Origin: Bacillota bacterium
GTDB lineage: Bacteria > Bacillota > Clostridia > Tissierellales > Sedimentibacteraceae
Assembly: GCA_023416855.1 (NCBI GenBank)
Contig: JAEZGU010000296.1
Location: 1-9,100 of the forward strand
Direction of reading: 5' to 3'
Length of the DNA: 9,100 nt
Shown: positions 1 to 5,456 of the stretch, piece after piece
Numbering within the stretch: position 1 is the first letter of the stretch
How the letters are laid out: every line of letters starts with the position of its first letter
Notes under the pieces: model-generated
Seen by the model: only the letters and a program-made list of their open reading frames with translations
What the model was told of the DNA's origin: nothing
Databases searched by the model: none
Made by a program: the position numbers and the translations under genes

Positions 1-109
1 TTAAATTAAATTTATTATATATTTCTTCTTGTTTTTCTATCAATAGCTTTGCAAATGCCTTACCTACGTTACCAAATCCTAATATTGCAATTTTAATATT
101 GTTAGCCAT
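1..109 (-). CDS. hom: Homoserine dehydrogenase, N-terminal 36 codons (runs off the left edge)
   Basis: This is the start of an NAD(P)-dependent dehydrogenase that reduces aspartate semialdehyde to homoserine in threonine/methionine biosynthesis (cytoplasmic). I translated it by hand. After MANN comes a first beta strand and a Rossmann glycine motif, G11-F-G13-N-V-G16, then KAFAKLLIEKQEEIY, the arrangement typical of homoserine dehydrogenase N-termini. The ATG at 109-107 is preceded by AGGAG (120-116) at good spacing, and an extended -10 promoter lies 36 nt further upstream. Only the nucleotide-binding start is visible, so the catalytic and possible ACT regulatory domains cannot be checked. 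Another Rossmann dehydrogenase is possible but fits less well. No T-box or other amino acid riboswitch fits in the short leader. Confidence 0.78.
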   Translation of the reverse strand, partial: MANNIKIAILGFGNVGKAFAKLLIEKQEEIYNKFNL

Positions 110-144
110 GTTAATCTCCTATTCTAAACCAAAATTATGTATCT

Positions 145-174
145 ATTATACCATACTAAAACGAAAGTGGACAA
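145..174 (-). promoter_or_regulatory. SigA-type promoter for hom, extended -10
   Basis: On the minus strand there is TTGTCC (174-169), an 18-bp spacer and a perfect TATAAT (150-145). The -10 is preceded by TGG, giving the extended TGnTATAAT form. Transcription would start near 138, leaving a leader of about 30 nt before the hom ATG at 109. The promoter lies just beyond the terminator of the next minus-strand gene, so hom appears to be its own transcription unit. Confidence 0.7.
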
Positions 175-196
175 ACAAACGTCAAATAAGACTTAA

Positions 197-238
197 ATAT
201 AAAAAGCATGTCACGAATTGTTGACATGCTTTTTATAT
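197..238 (-). terminator. Rho-independent terminator of the Bax inhibitor-1 family gene
   Basis: A perfect 17-bp inverted repeat (197-213 with 222-238) encloses an 8-nt loop. Read on the minus strand, the GC core (GCATGTCA) is followed by a run of T within the right arm. It starts 7 nt after the stop of the minus-strand gene ending at 245 and insulates that gene from the hom promoter. Confidence 0.88.
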
Positions 239-244
239 CTTCAA

Positions 245-901
245 CTAATTTCTTCTGCTGAATCTTGAAACTATACGTAATACATAAATGAATATGTTTA
301 TAAAGTCAAGGAATAGATTTAATGCTAAAGCCGGTACGTCTGCTTCTGTAAACGGTCTGTTTTTTATCATTGAAATATCATATAGTACGTATCCGCTAAA
401 TATCAGTATACCAAGCCATGCTATGGCAAGATGATATACATCAGATCTAATAAAAAATCCCACCAAGCTAATTAGTATTAAGGCAATAATTCCGGCAAAC
501 AATGTGCCTCCAAGGAATGTGAAGTCCTTTTTAGTTTGTGATGAGTACAATGCCAGTCCACCAAATATTGCTGTGGTTATTCCTAATGAAACTAATACTA
601 AAAATGAGCCCATAACTGACAAATAGTACATAATAGTAGGAAACAAACTTATACCCATTAAAAATGATACTGAAAAGCAGTTCAATCTTGAAAGTGGCTT
701 AAATTCCCGTCTTTTAGTTATTGCTGCTATAAGCAAAACTATAAATGAACCAATACCTGCTATAAATGCAAATTGAGGTGGTACAAACATCAAACCAAAT
801 ACCATACCTACAGTGCATACTAAAAGTAGCATAAAAAATTCTACTAATACTTTATTTATTAAATTATTATTTGTAAATTCATTGTAATAATATCTTTCCA
901 T
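245..901 (-). CDS. Bax inhibitor-1 / YccA family integral membrane protein
   Basis: A predicted seven-helix membrane protein of 218 residues, the usual size for the BI-1 (TMBIM/UPF0005) family. Bacterial members such as Bacillus YetJ are pH-sensitive calcium leak channels. Hydrophobic segments lie near residues 18-40, 43-62, 76-96, 98-118, 129-150, 156-176 and 195-212. The family signature is present: GYVLYD (170-175) and LFLDFINIFIYVLR (196-209). D175 and D199 are 24 residues apart, as are the paired acidic residues (Asp171/Asp195) described for YetJ, so the ion-gating pair is probably kept. I chose the ATG at 901-899 because AAGGAGG (912-906) lies just before it; a longer reading to 946 adds 15 unlikely residues and cuts through a REP-like hairpin. 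It stands alone, with its own terminator. Confidence 0.88.
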   Translation of the reverse strand: MERYYYNEFTNNNLINKVLVEFFMLLLVCTVGMVFGLMFVPPQFAFIAGIGSFIVLLIAAITKRREFKPLSRLNCFSVSFLMGISLFPTIMYYLSVMGSFLVLVSLGITTAIFGGLALYSSQTKKDFTFLGGTLFAGIIALILISLVGFFIRSDVYHLAIAWLGILIFSGYVLYDISMIKNRPFTEADVPALALNLFLDFINIFIYVLRIVSRFSRRN

Positions 902-905
902 TATT

Positions 906-912
906 CCTCCTT
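906..912 (-). promoter_or_regulatory. Ribosome binding site deciding the start of the Bax inhibitor-1 family gene
   Basis: AAGGAGG on the minus strand, 4 nt before ATG 901-899. This is a near-perfect anti-16S match, so it fixes the start at MERYYY rather than at the upstream in-frame ATG at 946. Confidence 0.8.
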
Positions 913-936
913 GTGTATTATAAAAGCTAAGATTCC

Positions 937-962
937 GGAATTGCACGAGGGCAATTCCCTAC
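937..962 (-). repeat. REP-like hairpin with GTAG foot, copy 1
   Basis: On the minus strand, GTAG (962-959) is followed by a perfect 8-bp stem, GGAATTGC (958-951) with GCAATTCC (944-937), around the loop CCTCGT. The layout (GTAG tetranucleotide then hairpin) is that of REP sequences mobilised by REP-associated Y1 transposases (RAYT). A second copy with a diverged but still paired stem is at 5416-5441. Here it lies in the untranslated leader of the Bax inhibitor-1 family gene, between the promoter and the ribosome binding site. An alternative pairing also exists: AATTGCAC (939-946) with GTGCAATT (964-971). Confidence 0.6.
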
Positions 963-984
963 TGTGCAATTTATGACTTACTAT

Positions 985-1038
985 ATTATACTATTAAATC
1001 CTTAAGAAATTATAAATAATTTACAGAATTCGTTTAAA
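985..1038 (-). promoter_or_regulatory. Candidate promoter region of the Bax inhibitor-1 family gene
   Basis: The minus strand carries two perfect TATAAT hexamers. The one at 1014-1009 has TTTAAA (1038-1033) 18 bp upstream as a plausible -35. The one at 990-985 has only weak -35 candidates. Either gives a leader of roughly 75-100 nt that includes the GTAG hairpin. The region is very AT-rich, so chance matches are likely. Confidence 0.4.
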
Positions 1039-1050
1039 TTTTTATATACA

Positions 1051-1059
1051 TGGTATAAA
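1051..1059 (+). promoter_or_regulatory. Extended -10 promoter for the 92-aa protein gene
   Basis: TGGTATAAA matches the extended -10 form TGnTATAAT at eight of nine positions. No good -35 stands 16-18 bp upstream, as is usual for extended -10 promoters. Transcription would begin near 1066, about 36 nt before the ATG at 1102. It is divergent from the Bax inhibitor-1 family promoter region. Confidence 0.5.
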
Positions 1060-1101
1060 ATTAAATAAACATATATATATAATTTAGAAAGGGTGGATGT
1101 T

Positions 1102-1380
1102 ATGGCTTTTTTAAATAATTTAGGTAAGAAAATAGGCGAAGCTGCCGGCAGTGCAACTGAAAAGGCAAAGGACTTTGCTGAAACTACTAAGCTTAATTCA
1201 GCAATATCAGCTGAAGAGAAACAAATTAACCAATATTATATGGAAATCGGCAAATTAATATTTGAGCAAGAAAGAAATAACCCTGACAGCCCTGTAGCAG
1301 ATATTATAAATAAAATAACTGCATCATTACAAAATATAGATGATTTGAAAAGAAAAATTGAAGAGATAAAGCTTGATTAA
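1102..1380 (+). CDS. Small helical, charged protein (clostridial family, zinc ribbon absent)
   Basis: A 92-residue hypothetical protein. It has a short amphipathic N-terminus (MAFLNNLGKKIGEAAG), an Ala/Lys/Glu-rich stretch (residues 14-30) and a long predicted helical or coiled-coil region (about 36-92). It has no cysteines, signal peptide or membrane segment. From memory, similar clostridial proteins often continue into a C-terminal zinc ribbon (CPxCG); this one stops first, so it may be the short form of that family. The function is unknown. The start is ATG 1102, with AAGGGTGG (1089-1096) 5 nt upstream. An in-frame GTG at 1093 would overlap that ribosome site and is less likely. It is monocistronic, with a terminator directly after the stop. 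Confidence 0.75.
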   Translation: MAFLNNLGKKIGEAAGSATEKAKDFAETTKLNSAISAEEKQINQYYMEIGKLIFEQERNNPDSPVADIINKITASLQNIDDLKRKIEEIKLD

Positions 1381-1411
1381 AATATAGCACCTAAAAGGTG
1401 CTATATTTTTT
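1381..1411. terminator. Bidirectional Rho-independent terminator between convergent genes
   Basis: A perfect 11-bp stem (1381-1391 with 1397-1407) encloses a TAAAA loop, and T residues follow on the plus strand to 1411. It begins right after the stop of the plus-strand small gene and ends 2 nt before the last base of the convergent minus-strand oxidoreductase gene. On the minus strand the stem is also followed by a T-rich stretch, so it probably serves both. Confidence 0.88.
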
Positions 1412-1412
1412 A

Positions 1413-2411
1413 TTATGATAAATCATTTATTAACAAAATTTTTCCTATTGCTTGACCTGATTCATAGTATTCATGTGCTTTTGAAATCTCTGAGAATTTG
1501 AATTCCTCTTTATCTTTTAAAATTCTAAGGCTTCCTGCTTCTATTAATGTTTTCATTTCACTTAATATATTACCTATTTCATATCTATTAGCATTTGTTA
1601 AAACCGGAAGAACCATAAATATTGCTTTCAGTGCAATAGATTTGCTGTGCATTAAGCTAAGATCAAGAGTTACTCTGGTATTGGTTGTTAAAACAAGTCC
1701 ACCTAATTTTACCGCTCTAAAACTGTTTAAAAGATTATTGCCGCCAATTGTATCGAAAACTACATCAAAGCCTGTACCACCGGTATGTCTATTTACATAT
1801 TGTTCTACATCATCTGTTTTGTAATTAATTATATGATCGGCTCCAAAGCTTTTAGCAATTTCACCTTTTTCCTCACTTGAAACTGTAGCATATACTTTAG
1901 CATTAATCAATTTTGCTAATTGTACTGCAATGTGCCCAACTCCCCCTGCTGCACCATGTATTAGCACTTTGTCATTTGGTTTAATATTAGAATTTTCAAT
2001 AATTGCTCTCCAAGCAGTTATACCTACTAAAGGAAACAATGCCGATTCATAAAAATCTAAATTGTTCGGCTTAATACATAATAAATCCTCATCAACCAAT
2101 ATATATTCTGTCAATGCACCCCATTCATTCTTTACTCCACCAACGAAACCATAAACCTCATCACCTATTTTAACCTTTTTTACTCCTTCGCTAACTCTCA
2201 TAACAGTTCCTGAAAAATCTGCATTAAGTACAGCCGGGAATGCAGGAATAATTGCCGGTGTTAGTCCTGCTCTAATTTTAGTTTCCAATGGATTTAAGCT
2301 ACTTGCAACCACTTTTACTAATACGTATCCCGGTTTTAGTTCGGGAAAATCTATATCCATCATTTCGAAAACTTCCGGACCGCCAACTCTATTTATAACC
2401 ATCGCTTTCAA
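1413..2411 (-). CDS. Zinc-free MDR oxidoreductase (quinone oxidoreductase / enoyl reductase-like)
   Basis: A 332-residue member of the medium-chain dehydrogenase/reductase superfamily in the quinone-oxidoreductase branch, likely using NADPH to reduce a quinone or an activated C=C or carbonyl. The N-terminal catalytic fold opens MKAMVINRVGGPEVFEM and contains SSLNPLETKIRAG (37-49), the branch hallmark. The Rossmann domain carries GAAGGVG (153-159) and a basic/serine patch (SSEEK, 178-182) where NADP phosphate is often bound. Zinc-ligand cysteines of alcohol dehydrogenases are not evident. The start codon is TTG (2411-2409): it gives the family-typical MKAxVI N-terminus and has GGGAG (2424-2420) at 8-nt spacing, while the ATG at 2402 would sit too far away. 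The physiological substrate cannot be told. It is convergent with the small gene on its 3' side and divergent from the Fe-S/radical SAM operon. Confidence 0.87.
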   Translation of the reverse strand: MKAMVINRVGGPEVFEMMDIDFPELKPGYVLVKVVASSLNPLETKIRAGLTPAIIPAFPAVLNADFSGTVMRVSEGVKKVKIGDEVYGFVGGVKNEWGALTEYILVDEDLLCIKPNNLDFYESALFPLVGITAWRAIIENSNIKPNDKVLIHGAAGGVGHIAVQLAKLINAKVYATVSSEEKGEIAKSFGADHIINYKTDDVEQYVNRHTGGTGFDVVFDTIGGNNLLNSFRAVKLGGLVLTTNTRVTLDLSLMHSKSIALKAIFMVLPVLTNANRYEIGNILSEMKTLIEAGSLRILKDKEEFKFSEISKAHEYYESGQAIGKILLINDLS

Positions 2412-2419
2412 TTATATCG

Positions 2420-2424
2420 CTCCC
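2420..2424 (-). promoter_or_regulatory. Ribosome binding site supporting a TTG start for the MDR gene
   Basis: GGGAG on the minus strand, 8 nt from TTG (2411-2409) but 17 nt from the first in-frame ATG (2402-2400). The spacing supports the TTG codon as the real start. Confidence 0.65.
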
Positions 2425-2523
2425 TTTTTTAAATATCTATATGTGTTATACCCAATTTTTATGGATTTAACATAATATAAAATATTTTTTTACACAAAAG
2501 AATAAACTAAAGGATAAGTATAC

Positions 2524-2568
2524 AACATACAGCTAAATCAATATTTTACGTAATTGACATTGTATGTT
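2524..2568. promoter_or_regulatory. Inverted repeat flanking the operon's -35 (operator candidate)
   Basis: AACATACA (2524-2531) and TGTATGTT (2561-2568) are perfect 8-bp inverted copies, with 29 bp between them that contain the -35 element. The right arm overlaps the start of the -10. Such a layout could bind a regulator, but the region is AT-rich and no regulator gene is adjacent, so this is weak evidence. Confidence 0.3.
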
Positions 2569-2573
2569 ATAAT
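2545..2573 (+). promoter_or_regulatory. SigA-type extended -10 promoter of the Fe-S/GNAT/radical SAM operon
   Basis: TTTACG (2545-2550), a 17-bp spacer and a perfect TATAAT (2568-2573), with TGT just before it, giving the extended -10. Transcription should begin near 2580. A perfect TTGACA (2554-2559) also lies in the spacer. It is only 8 bp from this -10, but 17 bp from TATATC (2577-2582), so a second, overlapping promoter is possible. The predicted leader to the first ATG is about 120 nt. Confidence 0.68.
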
Positions 2574-2576
2574 GCA

Positions 2577-2642
2577 TATATCATACCATCGCCTCGGCAA
2601 TGCAAGCTAAGTTTGCGCTGCACTCGGCTCAGATATGATATA
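2577..2642. repeat. 66-bp imperfect palindrome with 9-bp terminal inverted repeats (MITE/REP-like candidate)
   Basis: The ends TATATCATA (2577-2585) and TATGATATA (2634-2642) are perfect inverted repeats. Inside is a GC-rich core, unlike its AT-rich surroundings. GCC (2591-2593) pairs with GGC (2626-2628), and an inner stem 2597-2607 with 2611-2621 pairs at all but one position (two G-T pairs) around a 3-nt loop. It starts next to the predicted transcription start, so the operon mRNA would begin with this hairpin. Its right end also forms TGATATAAT (2636-2644), an extended -10. Copy number elsewhere cannot be judged from this window. Confidence 0.5.
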
Positions 2643-2698
2643 ATAAATAAATTATTAAGATTCCTAAGCTGCGAAAATGACCGGGAGAATAATCTACA

Positions 2699-3376
2699 AT
2701 GGATAATAAACGAAAAATTAAAATAATAAAAAACGGACCTTATAGAGTAACCGGCAACGTACCTTTAAATGAGAAAATTATTGTTCCTGTTGAAAAACAT
2801 TATGAATACAGGGATGGGAAGGAAATTATAGGTACTGAAAGTTACCTGCTATGTAGATGCGGCAAATCAAAAAAACACCCTTTTTGTGATGGAACTCACA
2901 GTAAAATAAATTTTGACGGAACTGAAACTGCCTCTAAAAAACCATTTGTTGAACGTGCTGAGGTTTTTGATGGACCGGGAATCAATTTGTTGGATGATGG
3001 TAGATGTGCATATGCAAGATTCTGTCATAGAAATGATGGAGATGCTTGGGAGCTTACTGAATATTCTGACGATGATCATCTAAGAGATGAAGCAATCATT
3101 GCTGCTGTGGAATGTCCTGCAGGGAGATTGTTAGCTGTTACGAAAGAAAACAAAGAAATTGAACCTGAGCTTGAACCTTCTATAGATATACTTCAGGATG
3201 AAGAATTAAATGTTAGTGGTCCTATTTATGTTAAAGGCTATATACCTATAGAATCAGTAGATGGATGTATCTATGAGGTAAGGAACAGACAAACACTTTG
3301 CCGATGCGGAAAATCTAAAAACAAGCCATTTTGTGATATGTCACACGTGCATACAAAGTTTAAGGACTGGAGCTAA
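2699..3376 (+). CDS. CDGSH-type iron-sulfur protein with two CDGSH motifs and a central Cys-rich domain
   Basis: A 225-residue soluble protein, probably an electron-transfer or redox-sensing Fe-S protein. CDGSH domains (mitoNEET family) bind [2Fe-2S] through three Cys and one His. Domain 1 is C52-R-C54-x8-C63-D-G-T-H67. Domain 2 at the C-terminus is C201-R-C203-x8-C212-D-M-S-H216, where Met214 replaces the usual Gly but all four ligands remain. Between them, C103, C109 (next to H110) and C139 in an ECPAGRL context resemble the divergent 4Fe-4S mono-cluster (Fer4_19-like) arrangement, so a third cluster is plausible; that part is inference. The start is ATG 2699 with GGGAG (2683-2687) at a rather long 11-nt spacing. 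It is the first gene of the operon, and the next gene starts 2 nt after its stop. Its partner is unknown; supplying electrons to the downstream radical SAM enzymes is an attractive guess. Confidence 0.88.
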   Translation: MDNKRKIKIIKNGPYRVTGNVPLNEKIIVPVEKHYEYRDGKEIIGTESYLLCRCGKSKKHPFCDGTHSKINFDGTETASKKPFVERAEVFDGPGINLLDDGRCAYARFCHRNDGDAWELTEYSDDDHLRDEAIIAAVECPAGRLLAVTKENKEIEPELEPSIDILQDEELNVSGPIYVKGYIPIESVDGCIYEVRNRQTLCRCGKSKNKPFCDMSHVHTKFKDWS

Positions 3377-3378
3377 TA

Positions 3379-4470
3379 ATGAGATTAGTCAAAGTAACGA
3401 AAAACGAAAGAAAAGAATTCTTAAATTTCTATAAAAGCCAATATTTAAACAATCCATTAAAAAGGGACTCTATGTCAGGTTTATTAAAAGGTTTGCTTTA
3501 TGGTACTTCTGAATTATGTAAATCAGTTGATATAGAACCTTTAATGGTAAAAGACAATGATAGAATTATAATGATATGCATTTTAGCTTTTGCATATAGG
3601 ATGCAGGACTTTGTGCAAATTGGATTTTTTGAAGCATCCGAATTAAGCTTAGATGCTTTTCAATTGATATTAGATAGAGCAGAAGAATTTGCAAATGAAA
3701 AGGGTGCTTACAAAATAAGTGCTTCTTTGAATATTCATGTTAATTATGGACTTGGTTTTTTAGCAAGTGATTATGATAAAAAACAAAGCTTTGGCATGGC
3801 ACACAATCCTGAATTTTATCATAATTTTTTTGAAAGCAACAATTTTAAAACCATAGAAATGGTAAGCTATAAAAAAGACATGAGAGATATGGACAATCTG
3901 TTAAGTAATGAAATGATTAATAAATTAAATAGTATTTACACCGTAAGAAAAGCTGATTTTAGTAATTTAAAGGATGAAGCAAAAATTTACACTGATGTTA
4001 ATAATTCAGCATTCAAGGATCATTTGTTTTATTACCCAAGAAAAGAGGAAGAAGACTATGAACTGTTCAAGGATTTGAAATTTCTAATCAAACCCGAAAA
4101 CTTACTTTTTGTTGAAAAGAACGGTACTGCTGTGGGTTTCATGCTTTGGTATCCTGATTTTAATCAAATTATTAGCTCAAATGAAACAGTTGGCATATGG
4201 ACTGTTATTAAGAATAAATTATTTTCCAATAAAATAGATACATTTAAAATTGTGGAAATGGGCGTTATTCCCGGCGAAAGAAACAGAGGTGCTATTTTAT
4301 GCCTATTCAATCATTGCTTTAAACATATAAAAGGTAAATATGATTTTATGGAGTCCGGCTGGATTTTATCTGACAACTCTAAATCTAAAAGCTTCGGCAT
4401 CAAGTGGGCTGACTGTGAATCCAAACGATACAAGGCATACATTAAGGAATTGGACCATGAGCAAGTATAA
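3379..4470 (+). CDS. GNAT-fold N-acyltransferase-like protein
   Basis: A 363-residue protein with a C-terminal GNAT-like half. A beta strand with VGFMLWYPDF follows LLFVEKNGTA, and E-M294-G-V-I-P-G-E-R-N-R-G304 fits GNAT motif A, the acyl-CoA pyrophosphate loop (R/Q-x-x-G-x-G/A). Next comes GWILSDNSKSKSF (W328 to N333), which matches the W-x-L-x-D-N segment of the large N-acyltransferase family related to E. coli YghO, and it ends GIKWADCESKRYKAYIKEL. The N-terminal half begins with a YLNNPLKRD segment, also like that family. The acyl donor and acceptor are unknown. The ATG at 3379 is 2 nt after the CDGSH gene's stop, with GGAG (3369-3372) inside that gene's end. Its 3' end overlaps the next acyltransferase by 14 nt, which suggests coupled translation. 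Confidence 0.75.
   Translation: MRLVKVTKNERKEFLNFYKSQYLNNPLKRDSMSGLLKGLLYGTSELCKSVDIEPLMVKDNDRIIMICILAFAYRMQDFVQIGFFEASELSLDAFQLILDRAEEFANEKGAYKISASLNIHVNYGLGFLASDYDKKQSFGMAHNPEFYHNFFESNNFKTIEMVSYKKDMRDMDNLLSNEMINKLNSIYTVRKADFSNLKDEAKIYTDVNNSAFKDHLFYYPRKEEEDYELFKDLKFLIKPENLLFVEKNGTAVGFMLWYPDFNQIISSNETVGIWTVIKNKLFSNKIDTFKIVEMGVIPGERNRGAILCLFNHCFKHIKGKYDFMESGWILSDNSKSKSFGIKWADCESKRYKAYIKELDHEQV
4444..4448 (+). promoter_or_regulatory. Ribosome binding site deciding the start of the FemAB-like gene
   Basis: AAGGA inside the 3' end of the preceding gene, 8 nt before ATG 4457. A much earlier in-frame ATG at 4340 has no such site and would add 39 residues of out-of-frame shadow sequence. Confidence 0.7.
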
Positions 4471-5449
4471 AACTATTAGTGATTTTGAGTTGAATCATAA
4501 TCACTTTATTTGCGATAATAAAATAGAAGATCTTAAACCACTCTTAAAGCTGTTAGAGAAAGTAAACCCCTGCAATCAGGAATATGAGTTTACTGAAAAC
4601 TGCTTGTTAATTTCCTATTCTCATAAATTAAATTTATTTAACTTCAGCAATTTATTCCCATTAAAAGTTAATGTTCAAGTAATTGGCTTGCCTGTGTCTG
4701 TTTGTATTAAAGGTCACTATGGCAACAATTTTGCTGTTGAAAAAATAATAAACAAACGAAAAGGATTAAAAATTCTTCTGAATAGTGATATAGAATTTAG
4801 TAATGGTGGAAAAACCTTATCTAATTTTATTTTTAATAACAGTTTTTCTTCCTTTGATGACTATTTAAACAGTTTAAGAAGCCCATACAGAAGGAGAATA
4901 AACAAAGCTCTTAGCTTTAGGGATAAATTAGTTATAAGAAAAATAAATAATGATGAATTTAATGAAGAGCATTACAAGCTTTATTTAAGTATAATGGACA
5001 GAACTGATAATCCTTTAGAAACTTTATCTATTGAATTTTTTAAAGAATATGATGCTGAGTTGTATGAATTTATAGATGCAAAAACTAATGATATTAAAGG
5101 TTTTATTCAAACTAAAATAATAAATGATACTCTTTATTTTTTGTTTGGAGGATTTATAAAAGAAGATATTAAGGTTTATGATATATACTATAATATGCTT
5201 CTTAAAATAATAGAAATAGGAATTGAAAACAAAATTAAAACAATAGAATTCGGTCAGACAGCTGAAGAAACTAAATTGAAAATCGGCTGCATTGAACAAT
5301 ATAAATATTTGTATGTACATCACAGTAACTTTTTGTTGAACTTTATTATTCAAAGGTTGTTGCCTTTGTTTACCTATAAGACATATAAAATTAAACACAA
5401 TGTATTTAATCGCTCGGAACAACACGGAGGTCGTTCCCTACGTAAATGA
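4457..5449 (+). CDS. FemAB-like GNAT acyltransferase
   Basis: A 330-residue protein with family features of FemAB-like/peptidoglycan-bridge-type GNATs, which transfer acyl or aminoacyl groups to amines. The region LRSPYRRRINKAL (about 140-152, R145-R147) matches the basic 'R-x-R-R-x-x-K' signature. IKGFIQTKIINDTLYFLFGG forms the central strands. IEFGQTAEETKLKIGC (G266, Q267, T268, K273, G277) matches the G-Q-T-A-x-x-x-K-x-x-x-G signature, and the end (YLYVHHSNFLLN...HNVFN) matches the usual C-terminus. The last twelve residues, RSEQHGGRSLRK, lie beyond that end and are encoded by a REP-like hairpin (5416-5441), so they are probably an acquired tail. The start is ATG 4457, overlapping the preceding gene by 14 nt. 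The next gene begins 7 nt after the stop. The substrate is unknown; as neighbours, the two GNAT proteins may act in succession. Confidence 0.78.
   Translation: MSKYKTISDFELNHNHFICDNKIEDLKPLLKLLEKVNPCNQEYEFTENCLLISYSHKLNLFNFSNLFPLKVNVQVIGLPVSVCIKGHYGNNFAVEKIINKRKGLKILLNSDIEFSNGGKTLSNFIFNNSFSSFDDYLNSLRSPYRRRINKALSFRDKLVIRKINNDEFNEEHYKLYLSIMDRTDNPLETLSIEFFKEYDAELYEFIDAKTNDIKGFIQTKIINDTLYFLFGGFIKEDIKVYDIYYNMLLKIIEIGIENKIKTIEFGQTAEETKLKIGCIEQYKYLYVHHSNFLLNFIIQRLLPLFTYKTYKIKHNVFNRSEQHGGRSLRK
5416..5441 (-). repeat. REP-like hairpin with GTAG foot, copy 2, inside a coding 3' end
   Basis: On the minus strand, GTAG (5441-5438) is followed by GGAACGAC (5437-5430), the loop CTCCGT, and GTTGTTCC (5423-5416): an 8-position stem with one mismatch. 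Aligned with copy 1 it keeps CGGAA, CACG and TTCCCTAC (19 of 27 columns identical from 936 and 5415), and most stem differences keep pairing. It lies in frame within the last codons of the FemAB-like gene, 5 nt before the TGA stop (5447-5449) and just upstream of the next gene's GAGG. Confidence 0.6.
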
Positions 5450-5456
5450 GGTAGTT

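Noticed and set aside
1498..1824. Plus-strand open frame of 108 codons
   Set aside because: It is the antisense shadow of the MDR oxidoreductase gene, with no ribosome site or recognisable protein.
2867..3079. Minus-strand open frame of 70 codons
   Set aside because: It is a shadow within the CDGSH gene, whose motifs prove the plus-strand frame.
4340..4456. Longer N-terminus for the FemAB-like protein
   Set aside because: It lies within the preceding GNAT gene in another frame and has no ribosome site; AAGGA plus ATG 4457 is far better.
5024..5425. Minus-strand open frame of 133 codons
   Set aside because: It is antisense to the FemAB-like gene, of low complexity (Ile/Phe/Lys-rich) and without a promoter or ribosome site.
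5426..5451. Extra small gene started by the GGAGG inside REP copy 2
   Set aside because: The next ATG (5446) is 15 nt away and reads only two codons before a stop.
5400..5456. Longer N-terminus for the first radical SAM protein
   Set aside because: It would translate the REP-like hairpin and the end of the upstream gene; ATG 5457 has its own GAGG.
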